Shown: positions 54,589-63,708 of the stretch, piece after piece
Layout: each line of letters opens with the position of its first letter
How positions within the stretch are numbered: position 1 is the first letter of the stretch
Source of the DNA: Treponema bryantii NK4A124
GTDB lineage: Bacteria; Spirochaetota; Spirochaetia; Treponematales; Treponemataceae
Length of the DNA: 64,000 nucleotides
Direction of reading: 5' to 3'
NCBI RefSeq assembly: GCF_000421345.1
Contig: NZ_ATWV01000010.1
Span: forward strand, 85,872-149,871
Translations under genes and position numbers: made by a program
Notes under the pieces: model-generated
Databases searched by the model: none
The model's input: only the letters and a program-made list of their open reading frames with translations
What the model was told of the DNA's origin: nothing

Positions 54589-56619
54589 ATGGAGGTTTTT
54601 CCCCAAATGCTATACTCAATGATCCCGGCGGCATTTCTCCTTGTTAATTTTATACTTAACTGGGAAATGCTTAAGAAGTACGGATTTAGTACAAAGAATC
54701 AGGATAAGCAGGGAAAAGTACATGTTCTGTATAACAGATTCCTTCTTGCCGCAAACTGCTACTTTCTTGTGGATATGGTTTGGGGACTTTTTTATGAACA
54801 TCGTGATATAGCAGGACTTTTTCCATTCATATACTCTTTAACAGTCTTTTATTTTTTGTTAATGCTTCTGACTATGCTAACCTGGACTTGCTACCTTGTC
54901 GCATATATTGACAAGAGTGGCCGCCGCAGCATTATTCTGATTTATGGAGTATGGATAATGTTTGCAGTTGGCGTAATCTGTCTCATACTCAACCGTTTTT
55001 TCCACTTTATGTTTGCCTATACTGATGCACATGAATACATTGGAGAAACAGGACGGAATATTTCTTTCTTCCTTCAGATTTTGTTCTATATCATAATTTC
55101 CACTTACATGTTTTTCATTGCGCATAAAACTGCCGGACAGAAAAAAATCAGATATATAGCAGTAGCTGTAACAAGTATTGTTCTTGGCGTTTTTCTTACC
55201 CTTCAGATTTTCTTTGCCTTTTTCCCTTCTTATGCAATAGGTCTTATGGTTGGTGTATGTCTGATTCATACCTTTGTAGAAGTAGATGAAAAGAAAGAAA
55301 AAGAAATACATGATCATATCGCCTCTGCAATGGCGGAAGATTATGAAGCCATCTTCTACATAGACATAGAAACAAACGAATATCTGACCTTTTCAAAAAG
55401 CCAGAAATATATGACATTGAATGCGGTGGCGACCGGCAAAGATTTCTTTAAAGAGGCTCAGGCAAGCATTGAAGACTGTATCTACCCAGATGACTGGGAA
55501 TATGCAAAGGATTTTTATAACAAAGAAACAATGCTGAAGAATCTTGAAGGAAGACGTTCTTTTTCTTTTAAATATAGAGTTATGATAAACGAGGAACCAA
55601 GATTTTTCCTCTTTACTGTAATGCGGGAAAGTAACGGCCAGTATCTTATTTTCTATGAAAAAGATATAGATGATGAACTCAAGGCTGAAAAAAAGCAGAA
55701 GGAAAATCAGAAGCAGACTATTACCTTTGGTCAGATTGCCGAAAGCCTGGCTTCTATCTATGACGTAATCTACTACATAAATATTTCAGATTCTTCTTAT
55801 GTATGCTATCAGACTAACGATACTTATGGAAATCTGGAAATCAATAGTTCCGGAGATGATTTTTATAAGGAATCAATTACAAACATTTCTCAAATGATTC
55901 ATGAACAGGATCGTGATAAGCTGTTAGAATTCGTAAATAAAGATAACATGATTTCCACAATGGAAACTCACAAAGACAACAGCATTATTTACCGGATGAT
56001 TGTAACCGGAAAGGCTCAATATACCAGAATGACGGTAAGAAAAAGCAGTGACGGAAGTCATTTTATCATTGGTATTGAAAATGTTGATGAAGAAATTGAA
56101 AGAGAAAAACAGCATCTTAAGGAGCTTAAAACCGAAAAGGAACTGGCAAGACGGGATGAACTCACTGGTGTAAAAAATAAGACCGCCTATAAGGAACTTG
56201 AAGAATCAATTCAGGGATACATTGAAAATCACATTTCAAATCTGGCCTTCGCAATAATTGTATGTGATACAAACAATCTTAAGCAAATAAATGATACAAA
56301 AGGCCATGCCGCAGGAGATGAATACCTTAGAGCCTCTTCACATCTTTTATGTAATATTTTCGTTCACAGCCCTGTGTTCAGAGTGGGCGGCGATGAGTTT
56401 GTAATATTCCTTAAAGGAAACGATTATGAAGCAAGGCATGAACTTATGGAAAAATTACAAAGTCAGGTTCGCGAAAATTCTAAGGCTGAAAACGGAATAA
56501 TTGTTGCTTCAGGAATATCAGAATATAATCCCGAAAAGGACCAGACGGTTTCTGAGATATTTGAGCGTGCAGACAAAGAAATGTACAAGAATAAAAAGAA
56601 TCTGAAATCTCAAGCTTAA
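54589..56619 (+). CDS. membrane diguanylate cyclase with 7-helix sensor
   Basis: 676 residues. Six or seven membrane helices in about 5-235, then two similar sensor-like segments (EAIFYIDIETNEYLTFSKS and DVIYYINISDSSYVCYQTN), probably divergent PAS repeats. A GGDEF domain from about residue 520 has ARRDELTGVKNKTAYKEL and VGGDEFVIFL. The inhibitory RxxD is absent (HSPV instead). The start may be 54589 or 54607, the latter 11 bases after GGAGG. A TATAAT lies near 54512. No partner phosphodiesterase is adjacent. Confidence 0.93.
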   Translation: MEVFPQMLYSMIPAAFLLVNFILNWEMLKKYGFSTKNQDKQGKVHVLYNRFLLAANCYFLVDMVWGLFYEHRDIAGLFPFIYSLTVFYFLLMLLTMLTWTCYLVAYIDKSGRRSIILIYGVWIMFAVGVICLILNRFFHFMFAYTDAHEYIGETGRNISFFLQILFYIIISTYMFFIAHKTAGQKKIRYIAVAVTSIVLGVFLTLQIFFAFFPSYAIGLMVGVCLIHTFVEVDEKKEKEIHDHIASAMAEDYEAIFYIDIETNEYLTFSKSQKYMTLNAVATGKDFFKEAQASIEDCIYPDDWEYAKDFYNKETMLKNLEGRRSFSFKYRVMINEEPRFFLFTVMRESNGQYLIFYEKDIDDELKAEKKQKENQKQTITFGQIAESLASIYDVIYYINISDSSYVCYQTNDTYGNLEINSSGDDFYKESITNISQMIHEQDRDKLLEFVNKDNMISTMETHKDNSIIYRMIVTGKAQYTRMTVRKSSDGSHFIIGIENVDEEIEREKQHLKELKTEKELARRDELTGVKNKTAYKELEESIQGYIENHISNLAFAIIVCDTNNLKQINDTKGHAAGDEYLRASSHLLCNIFVHSPVFRVGGDEFVIFLKGNDYEARHELMEKLQSQVRENSKAENGIIVASGISEYNPEKDQTVSEIFERADKEMYKNKKNLKSQA

Positions 56620-56647
56620 GCGATATAATGGAGGCGGGTTTGGGAAA

Positions 56648-57997
56648 ATGGCTGGAATAAGAAATAGCGGACATGCAGATTTACCTCTTCATACGGGAAC
56701 AGTTCCCCGCTGGCTTGCTGACCGTATGATGGTTTTGGGTACACTTATCACTGAATCTTTGGTAGAAAATTTTGGGCCGGATGAAGTGCTTGTGCGTTTG
56801 AGCGATCCTCTGTGGTTTCAGTCTTTTGGGGCGGTGATGGGGATGGACTGGCACAGCTCTGGTATTACAACGAGTGTAATGTATGCGCTTAAGCGGGGGT
56901 TGAATCCTAGGGCAAAGGAGCTCGGTATTTATGTTTGCGGTGGACGTGGAAAATATTCCCGTATGACTCCGGATGAACTTATGGACATTGCAGGCCGCGA
57001 GGGCCTTAAGGGCGATGAACTTGTTCGAAACAGTAAACTTGTTGCCAAGGTAGATAATAATGCTGTTCAAGATGGCTTTCAGTTATATCAGCATAATTTT
57101 ATTTTAACCAGAAGCGGAAACTGGGCTGTTGTTCAGCAGGGAATGAATACAGACGAAAGAAAAGCCCGCCGCTATCACTGGTGTTCAACTAACTTACGTT
57201 CCTTTGTTGAAGAACCTCACAGTGGCGTTGTTGGAGATAATCGTGGAAAGATTTTGAACCTCACTGATGTGGAAGCCCGGGAGGCCCGCAACTCTATTCT
57301 GGAAATGAGCAGGGAAGAACCTGAACGCATGCTGAGGGAAATTGTACAGATTGGAAAGCCGGCAAGCGAAATGATTTTGCTGCAGGGTGGAGCCAATGTG
57401 TCATTGTCTGGCTCGACCAGACAATCTTTTGAAAAGGATCCCCGGGTCAAGCCCGAGGATGACAGATTTATTCAAGGAGAATTGTTTCCGGAACTTGTTA
57501 ATCAGGTGGAAGTGGAGGAGAAAGGCCGCTCAATAATTATGCCGGCTCATCATGAGGTGCGCGAACAGGATGTTGATTTAAAGAGACTTGGAGGAGTGTT
57601 AGCTACGGCTTACGAAAATCAGCCGGAGGACTTTGAAAGCCTCATGCTCACTCCAGGACTGGGACCAAGAACCCTGCAGTCTCTGGCCCTTGTGAGCGAA
57701 GTGATTTATGGAACGCCAAGTCGTTTTACAGACCCGGCCCGCTTCAGCTTTGCACATGGCGGAAAAGACGGGCATCCTTTCCCGGTACCGCTTAAGATTT
57801 ATGATGAATCAATTCGTGTACTCAGGGACAGTATAGAAAAATCTAAGCTTGGTTATAAGGACAAATCTGATTGTATCAGAAGGCTGCATATGGCTGCTTT
57901 GAATGTGGAACGTAATTGTGCCCCTGAAGTTGATTTTGATGCGGCAATTAAATACGAACGCGAACATTCTGCTGAATGGGATGGAAAAACAGTTTAA
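56648..57997 (+). CDS. DUF763-family protein
   Basis: 449 residues, unknown function. The N-terminus GHADLPLHTGTVPRWL and the internal GMDWHSSGITTSVMYALKRG are hallmarks of DUF763, as is WAVVQQGMN and the C-terminal GLGPRTLQSLALVSEVIYG, a helix-hairpin-helix-like segment that suggests DNA binding. The family is known from archaea and some bacteria. About 22 residues (roughly 251-272) are the translated family B double repeat 57400-57463. Confidence 0.88.
   Translation: MAGIRNSGHADLPLHTGTVPRWLADRMMVLGTLITESLVENFGPDEVLVRLSDPLWFQSFGAVMGMDWHSSGITTSVMYALKRGLNPRAKELGIYVCGGRGKYSRMTPDELMDIAGREGLKGDELVRNSKLVAKVDNNAVQDGFQLYQHNFILTRSGNWAVVQQGMNTDERKARRYHWCSTNLRSFVEEPHSGVVGDNRGKILNLTDVEAREARNSILEMSREEPERMLREIVQIGKPASEMILLQGGANVSLSGSTRQSFEKDPRVKPEDDRFIQGELFPELVNQVEVEEKGRSIIMPAHHEVREQDVDLKRLGGVLATAYENQPEDFESLMLTPGLGPRTLQSLALVSEVIYGTPSRFTDPARFSFAHGGKDGHPFPVPLKIYDESIRVLRDSIEKSKLGYKDKSDCIRRLHMAALNVERNCAPEVDFDAAIKYEREHSAEWDGKTV
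57400..57463. repeat. Family B-type double palindrome inside DUF763 gene
   Basis: 57400-57426 GTCATTGTCTGGC...GACAATC and 57436-57463 ending GCCCGAGGATGAC, tail to tail, read in frame with the known translated-repeat peptide DPRVKPEDD. Comparable spacing to the intergenic pair at 21891. Confidence 0.9.
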
Positions 57998-58040
57998 AAT
58001 AATATTGTGCAAAATCTAAAAAGCATTATATAATTATTTG

Positions 58041-59360
58041 ATGGGATTTAAGAATAAAATTGATAAAGGATTAAATCGTTTAACCTCCTCTTATGAGCGG
58101 GCGAGACTCGTTTCGCTTTTTGTAACAATCTGTTCACTCGTTTATCATGTTTTAATTTGTATTTTTTTCTATGCGATAAATGTAAAGCAGATGTTTGTTT
58201 ACAACTTTGTGAGCATAAGTGTTTTTCTTTTTATTCTTTTTTTAATTCCCCGTCTTAAATCTTATATTCTGCCTTATATGCTGGCCTTTGTTGAAATTGT
58301 GTTTCATCAGGTACTGGCAGATTATTTTCTGGGCTCTTACTCCAGCTTCCATTCTTTCATTCTGCTGCTGGGACTTTTGCCTTTTATTATTTTTGAAAAC
58401 AAAAAGAAATATGCGCTGCCGGTAACTATTGTAAGTTCTATTACATATATTTACTTTTCCTGCAGAAATATAGAAGCTCATGCCGCAATTTCGCCTCGTA
58501 CAATTTTCGGTATACGCTGTATGAATATTTCCATTACTGTATTTATTATCATTTTTGTAATTTTGATTTATACCCGCGTTGTTTACAGAATTGAATATTA
58601 TCTTCAGCGCCATAATGAAACTCTTGAAAATGAAATTAAAATGGCAGCTGTAATTCAGCAGAGTTTTTTCCGCCAGGAAGTTGATAATATCAAAAAATAC
58701 GAGGTTGCATATTTCAGTCGTCCTATGGTTGGAGTTTCTGGTGACCTTTATGATTTTTACAAAACCGGCGAGAAGCTGGATGGCCTTGGAATTTTTGATG
58801 TTTCAGGTCATGGTATTTCTTCCGGTCTGGTTACAATGCTGGTGAAAAATATCATCCATCAGGAGTTTTATAAAAAGAGTAAGCTTGAGCTTTGGGAAAT
58901 TCTGGATAGAATTAACGACAGAGTAATTGAGGAAAAGGGCGAGATTCAAAATTATCTTACCGGTATTCTTGTTCGTCTTTATGAAGATAAGTTTGAGCTT
59001 GTAGATGCAGGACATCCGGCTCCAATATTGTATAAAAAAAGTACTGGTAAGTGCGAGTTTATTGAGCTTGGAAAAAGATCTGTCGGTGTAATTGGAATTG
59101 CAGATTTTCCTGTTTTTTATGAATCTCTGTATTTTGATTTTGATGAAGGCGATGAGCTGATTCTTTATTCTGATGGTGTAATTGATATACAAGATGAAAA
59201 TGAAGAATACTATGGCAAGGAACGCCTGCTTGAAGCTGTAGAAGCAAATATTGATAAAGCAGCTGCTGAACAGGTTAGTTTTATTGCAAATGATATTTAT
59301 TCATTCTGTAAAAATCGTGAGCAGAATGATGACATTACTATTATTGTTTTGAAAAAATAA
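58041..59360 (+). CDS. membrane SpoIIE/RsbU-type serine phosphatase
   Basis: 439 residues. Five or six membrane helices (about 20-185), a coiled linker (YYLQRHNETLENEIKMAAVIQQ), then a PP2C domain with the metal-binding VGVSGDLYDFY, LGIFDVSGHGISSGL, and YSDGVIDIQD and a final NDDITIIVLKK. Such phosphatases act on anti-sigma-factor antagonists. No anti-sigma gene is adjacent, so the partner is unknown. The ATG at 58041 follows a TTG that is also open; no clear ribosome site. Confidence 0.91.
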   Translation: MGFKNKIDKGLNRLTSSYERARLVSLFVTICSLVYHVLICIFFYAINVKQMFVYNFVSISVFLFILFLIPRLKSYILPYMLAFVEIVFHQVLADYFLGSYSSFHSFILLLGLLPFIIFENKKKYALPVTIVSSITYIYFSCRNIEAHAAISPRTIFGIRCMNISITVFIIIFVILIYTRVVYRIEYYLQRHNETLENEIKMAAVIQQSFFRQEVDNIKKYEVAYFSRPMVGVSGDLYDFYKTGEKLDGLGIFDVSGHGISSGLVTMLVKNIIHQEFYKKSKLELWEILDRINDRVIEEKGEIQNYLTGILVRLYEDKFELVDAGHPAPILYKKSTGKCEFIELGKRSVGVIGIADFPVFYESLYFDFDEGDELILYSDGVIDIQDENEEYYGKERLLEAVEANIDKAAAEQVSFIANDIYSFCKNREQNDDITIIVLKK

Positions 59361-59393
59361 TCAATAGAAAATTAAAGAAGTAAAAAAAGAAAA

Positions 59394-61793
59394 ATGGACT
59401 TTCCAATTATCCCATACCTTGATGACATTTGTGATACCTTAAAAAAATCTCCTTCCCGTTTTTTGATTTTAACTGCGGAAACTGCAGCCGGTAAATCTAC
59501 TGTTTTGCCGCTGGCTTTACTGCAGAAATTTTCTGGAAAGATTTTGATGACTGAGCCAAGAAGGCTTGCGGTTCTAGGGGTAGCAAACAGAGTAAGCGAA
59601 CTATGGTCCGGGGAGTGCGGAGGAAAGGCTGATGAGGTTGGTTATAAGATTCATCTGGAAAAGCATGTAACCCGTGATACAAGGCTTGAAGTTGTTACAG
59701 AGGCGATTCTTGTAAGGCAGCTGCAGAATGACCCGGCACTGGAAGATTATAATCTGGTGGTGCTGGATGAGTTTCATGAGCGCTCGGTGAATACGGATTT
59801 AGCGCTTGCTTTTTTGAAAGAAGCCATGCAGCTGAGGGATGACCTTTTTGTTATTGTGATGTCGGCGACTATTGATACGGGGAAGCTTGTATGGTGGTTG
59901 AGTAGGACAGAGTCCGTATCGAAACCACCTGTCGATGTGCCAGTGTTTAAGGTGCCAGGCAGACTCTTTCCGGTGAAGGTGGTGTATGAACCGGAGAAAT
60001 CTTTGGTGACCTTGATTAAAGAGGTCTTGAGGTCTGATGTGGTTTCGATACGGCCTTCGGCCTACTCAACCACCGGGAATAAGCAAGCCGGAAATATTCT
60101 TGTTTTTCTTCCCGGCATTGCAGATATCAGAAGGGCTCAGGAAGAGCTTGAAGCGAGCGGCCTCTTTGGCAATGACTCAAATAGTGATCTGGAATTATGC
60201 ATTTTGCATTCTTCCATTTCTTTAGAGGAACAGAAAAAAGTTCTTGCTCCGTCGCCGAAGCGGCGGGTAATTCTTTCTTCAGCAATTGCAGAGACATCGC
60301 TTACTGTTCCCGGAGTTTCAATTGTAATAGACAGCGGCCTTGCCCGTATAAACCGGCTGGATATTAACAGCGGAATGGAAAAGCTTTCTACAGAAAGGGA
60401 ATGTGAATTTTCAGCTGAACAGCGTAAGGGGCGGGCAGGCAGACTTTGCGAGGGAACCTGCATCCGCCTCTGGGACCAGCATGATCCGAGGGTAAAAGAA
60501 CTTGATCCTGAAATTCTTCGTGCAGACCTTGTGCCTCTTGTTCTGGAATGCAGCGAGCGTGGCGTTTATTCTCTGGATGGAATTGACTGGCTGGATAAGC
60601 CTTCTGCTGCTGCATGGACAGAAAGTGCGGCATTGCTGCGTCAACTTGGAATGCTGAAGGCTGATGGGCATATTACTGACAAAGGAAAGGCGGCATTGAC
60701 TCTTGGTCTGCATCCAAGACTGGCGGGAATTGCACTGGCTGATTTTGATTCGGCGAGCGGTAAACTCGGAGATGAGGGGCGCAGATTATTAATACAATTC
60801 AGTTCTTATTCGCGTTCCTCTGTGGAATTGCAGAAGCGCTTTATTGCTGATCTGGAAAGGCGTCTTGCTGCAAGCGGCTATAAAAAAAGTGAAAGACCGG
60901 ATTTTTTGATTTTATGCGGATATCCGGACAGGCTTGCAAAGCGTATGAGTGAAGTGGGCGTGGACCCTGCGGAATATAAGTTTGCAGGAGGCAGACAGGC
61001 AAAGCTCTATAACAAAAGGGCGCCTTTATGGCTGGTTGCTCCGGAGGTTATGGCAGGAAATAAAGAAGCGGTAATTTTTGATTTAGTCGAGCTTGATGAG
61101 GCAAAAATCGCTGAATTTCTTGAAAAACACTGCGAAATTCGCGAAAAATGCTCATTTACTCAAGGGACTTTGCAGAAATTTGAAGAGAAATGCTTTGGAG
61201 AAATCATTCTTTCATCTAAGAAAATCCCTCTTTCCGAAGGAGATTATGGCCGGGCCTGGGTTACAGAAATTGAGGAAAAAGGGATAGAATGTCTTCCTTT
61301 GAATGATAAAATCAATAATCTATTGCTTAGAGCTGAGTTTATTGAGCAGCAGAAAGGGTCAGGTGAAAAACTGAAAGAAAAACTCCAGACAAGCGTAGAA
61401 GAATGGCTGGTACCTTTTCTTGCGGGGAAAAATTCGCTGGACGGGGCAACTGTTTATGACGCTTTATACTGGTATCTTGAGGGTGCAGAAATAGACCGCC
61501 AGGCTCCGGAAATGCTGACTCTTGAAAACGGCCGCCGCGTCAAAGTAAAATACGAAAAGCAGGCAGAAATAAGGCCGGTTATAGAAATCATTATTCAGCG
61601 TATTTTCGGCTGCTTTGCAACACCACAAATCTGTGGAAAGAAAGTTTTGCTGCGTCTGCTTTCTCCGGCCAGTAGACCACTCCAGGTAACCGAAGATCTT
61701 GAACACTTCTGGACAGGAGCCTGGGTAGAAATCTGCAAGGAAATGAAGGGTAGATATCCCAAGCATAACTGGGATTATACGGTGGTTGAGTGA
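59394..61793 (+). CDS. hrpB: ATP-dependent DEAH-type RNA helicase HrpB
   Basis: 799 residues. Walker A TAETAAGKSTVLP, Walker B/DEAH as VVLDEFHERS (DEFH variant), SATID, and the RecA2 motifs SSAIAETSLTVPGV and QRKGRAGR. HrpB-type C-terminal domain ending with ASRPLQVTEDLEHFW and NWDYTV. Two family A palindromes are in frame: at about residues 167-179 (59893-59929) and 216-227 (60039-60074), and a third (61781-61818) provides the last codons VVE and the stop. Yet no stop or frameshift occurs. Function of HrpB in treponemes is not known. Confidence 0.93.
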   Translation: MDFPIIPYLDDICDTLKKSPSRFLILTAETAAGKSTVLPLALLQKFSGKILMTEPRRLAVLGVANRVSELWSGECGGKADEVGYKIHLEKHVTRDTRLEVVTEAILVRQLQNDPALEDYNLVVLDEFHERSVNTDLALAFLKEAMQLRDDLFVIVMSATIDTGKLVWWLSRTESVSKPPVDVPVFKVPGRLFPVKVVYEPEKSLVTLIKEVLRSDVVSIRPSAYSTTGNKQAGNILVFLPGIADIRRAQEELEASGLFGNDSNSDLELCILHSSISLEEQKKVLAPSPKRRVILSSAIAETSLTVPGVSIVIDSGLARINRLDINSGMEKLSTERECEFSAEQRKGRAGRLCEGTCIRLWDQHDPRVKELDPEILRADLVPLVLECSERGVYSLDGIDWLDKPSAAAWTESAALLRQLGMLKADGHITDKGKAALTLGLHPRLAGIALADFDSASGKLGDEGRRLLIQFSSYSRSSVELQKRFIADLERRLAASGYKKSERPDFLILCGYPDRLAKRMSEVGVDPAEYKFAGGRQAKLYNKRAPLWLVAPEVMAGNKEAVIFDLVELDEAKIAEFLEKHCEIREKCSFTQGTLQKFEEKCFGEIILSSKKIPLSEGDYGRAWVTEIEEKGIECLPLNDKINNLLLRAEFIEQQKGSGEKLKEKLQTSVEEWLVPFLAGKNSLDGATVYDALYWYLEGAEIDRQAPEMLTLENGRRVKVKYEKQAEIRPVIEIIIQRIFGCFATPQICGKKVLLRLLSPASRPLQVTEDLEHFWTGAWVEICKEMKGRYPKHNWDYTVVE
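59893..59929. repeat. Family A palindrome, first copy inside hrpB
   Basis: GGTGGTTGAGTAGGACAGAGTC...TATCGAAACCACC, with GGAC/GTCC centre; read as WWLSRTESVSKPP within the helicase, between motif III and the second RecA domain. Confidence 0.9.
60039..60074. repeat. Family A palindrome, second copy inside hrpB
   Basis: Opposite orientation: GTGGTTTCGATACGGCC TTCGGCC...CTCAACCACC, centre GGCCTTCGGCC; read in frame as VVSIRPSAYSTT. It lies 110 bases beyond the first copy, so the two can form a long hairpin in the mRNA. Confidence 0.9.
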
Positions 61794-61870
61794 TGCGGAG
61801 CATCGTATCGAAACCACCGTGTGAGACGATAAATGTGGTTTCGATACGCCCTTCGGGCTACTCAACCACC
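61781..61870. repeat. two family A palindromes ending hrpB
   Basis: 61781-61818 (GGTGGTTGAGTGATGCGGAGCATCG...CCACC) contains the hrpB stop; 61835-61870 is inverted. ydcF-type gene begins 25 bases later. Confidence 0.88.
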
Positions 61871-61895
61871 GATGTTTTAGAAAAGGAATTTATTT

Positions 61896-62714
61896 ATGAA
61901 TATCATTTTAATTATTTTAGGCATCATCAGTATTGCTTATGACGCAATTCTTATACTTATAAATCCGGGAACCTTTCTTGATATTGTAGTTTCTTTTACA
62001 CATATCTGGCTGGCACTTGGTGCCTATCTGATTTTTCTGGGAATCTACAGAATTAAGACAGGGCACTCTTTCTGGAGAATCTGGAAGCGCTGGATTAAAA
62101 TAACGTTCGTTAGTCTGGTTTCTGTTTGTGGAACAATTGCAATAATCAATCTGGTTTTAATTTTGAATCCGGCTGTTGTTGGAATTGAAGATAAGGCAGA
62201 CAATGTGATTCTTCTCGGCGGCGGTATTGATAAGGACGGACGACTGCCAGAATCGGTAATAACAAGAGTAGAAAAAACTGCTGAATATCTGAACAAAAAT
62301 CAGGAAGCTATTTGCGTTGTAACAGGCGGAACTCTTAAATGGCTTCCTTATCCGGAGGCACCAGAGCTTAAAAATCAGCTTGTAAAAAGGGGAATAGCGC
62401 CGGAAAGAATTTTGGTAGAAGATCAGGCTAAGGATACGATTCAAAATCTTCAGTTCAGCTGTAAAATGCTGGCCGAGTTCAGGGGACAAAGTATTGGAGA
62501 AGTTCTACAGACTCCAACAGCTATAGTAACAAGCCGCTTTCATTTGCGCAGGGCAGAAAGGCTTGCCCGAAGAATGGGCTATAAAAATATAAAAGGCATC
62601 CCTGCGGGATGCCCTGCAATTTATGTTCCCCACAACTATGTGCGGGAAATCTGTGCTTATGTAAAACTGAATCTTCGCATTCTGCTGACAGGAAAGCCTT
62701 CTAGATTACAATAG
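61896..62714 (+). CDS. YdcF/DUF218-family membrane protein
   Basis: 272 residues. Three hydrophobic segments in about 1-95, then the DUF218 fold (about 105-260) with NVILLGGGIDKDGRLPESV, VVTGG, EDQAKDTIQNLQFS and TSRFHLRRAERLARRMG, which resembles SanA/YdcF envelope-associated proteins of unknown chemistry. AAAAGGAA precedes the ATG. A CTAACG word (TAACGTTCGTTAGT) lies at 62101. The stop overlaps the first base of a family B pair. Confidence 0.9.
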   Translation: MNIILIILGIISIAYDAILILINPGTFLDIVVSFTHIWLALGAYLIFLGIYRIKTGHSFWRIWKRWIKITFVSLVSVCGTIAIINLVLILNPAVVGIEDKADNVILLGGGIDKDGRLPESVITRVEKTAEYLNKNQEAICVVTGGTLKWLPYPEAPELKNQLVKRGIAPERILVEDQAKDTIQNLQFSCKMLAEFRGQSIGEVLQTPTAIVTSRFHLRRAERLARRMGYKNIKGIPAGCPAIYVPHNYVREICAYVKLNLRILLTGKPSRLQ

Positions 62715-62775
62715 ATTGCTTCGCCCTTCGGGCTCGCAATGACGTCATTGCGAGGAGCGGAGCGACGTGGCAATC
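62714..62775. repeat. back-to-back family B palindromes between ydcF-type gene and proC
   Basis: GATTGCTTCGCCCTTCGGGC...GCAATGAC (62714-62743) abuts GTCATTGCGAGGAGCGGAGCGACGTGG...CAATC (62744-62775). They fill the whole gap between convergent stops and could form a long cruciform or bidirectional hairpin. Confidence 0.9.
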
Positions 62776-63563
62776 TACTTTCCAAGTGCAATTGAACGTT
62801 CGCAGGCTGCAGTAACTGCTTCAATAACTGCATTGCGGAAGTTGTTTTTTTCGAGGGCAGCGACGCCTTCGATTGTTGTACCGGCTGGTGAGCATACCAT
62901 GTCTTTTAGGGCGGCCGGATGTTTTCCACTTTCCAGAACCATACCTGCAGAACCGTAAACTGTCTGAGCAGCGTAGGTGTAAGCCTGAGTTCTTGGCATT
63001 CCGCAGCGAACAGCAGCATCAGCCAAAGCTTCAATAAACATGAAAACAAAGGCAGGACCAGAACCGCTTACAGCAGTTACGCAGTCCATCAGTTTTTCTG
63101 GAACTACTTCTACGCGGCCGGCGCTGCTCAAAATTTCAATTGCAGTTTTTGCTTCGGCTTCAGAAATATTGTCCTTGTAAGTAACGGCTGTCATGGCTTC
63201 GCCAATCTGAGCACAAACATTAGGCATCATTCGGATAAAGCGGGCCTTAGGTGCCCAGCTTTCGAGTTTTTCGATTTTTACACCGGCAGCCATAGAAATT
63301 ACTACGGTTTTGTTAGAAATCTTTCCGGCAATTTCTGCAAACACATCTCCAAGGAACTGCGGTTTTACTGCAAGGAAAACGTAATCGCAGTCGAGTACAT
63401 CAGTGTTGTTTTCAACAAAAGCTGCACCTGTTTCTGCGGCAAAGGCCTTACCCATTTCTACATTTTTATCTGTGACCTTGATCTGGCTTACATCATATTT
63501 TTTGCAAACAGCACGCATAATAGCGCCGCCCATTGCACCTGTTCCAATACATCCGATTTTCAT
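62775..63563 (-). CDS. proC: pyrroline-5-carboxylate reductase
   Basis: Last step of proline synthesis, NAD(P)H reduction of P5C. 262 residues: N-terminal Rossmann MKIGCIGTGAMGGAIMRAV, then VFLAVKPQFLGDVF, MAAGVKIEKLE, FIRMMPNVCAQIGEAMTA, and the C-terminal dimer helix region with AVSGSGPAFVFMFIEALADAAV and CSPAGTTIEGVAALE. GAGGCGATATT precedes the start. Divergent from nothing nearby; no proA or proB in the window. Confidence 0.97.
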   Translation of the reverse strand: MKIGCIGTGAMGGAIMRAVCKKYDVSQIKVTDKNVEMGKAFAAETGAAFVENNTDVLDCDYVFLAVKPQFLGDVFAEIAGKISNKTVVISMAAGVKIEKLESWAPKARFIRMMPNVCAQIGEAMTAVTYKDNISEAEAKTAIEILSSAGRVEVVPEKLMDCVTAVSGSGPAFVFMFIEALADAAVRCGMPRTQAYTYAAQTVYGSAGMVLESGKHPAALKDMVCSPAGTTIEGVAALEKNNFRNAVIEAVTAACERSIALGK

Positions 63564-63675
63564 AATATCGCCTCGCTAAATCTTTTGAATTAATATAGCT
63601 CATTATTAAAGGTGTGTCGAGAAAAGATGAATTATGATTTTTTTGTTATTGTCTTGTAACTTGTAAATAATAATG

Positions 63676-63708
63676 TCGCCAGTTTCTTTAAACTGGTGAT
63701 ATTTTTTT
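63676..63708 (+). terminator. hairpin with T-run, terminator-like
   Basis: TCGCCAGTTT, loop CTTT, AAACTGGTGA (ten pairs, one G-T), then TATTTTTTT on the plus strand. No plus-strand gene ends here; it may block transcription into the IS element or be part of the element's end. Confidence 0.55.
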
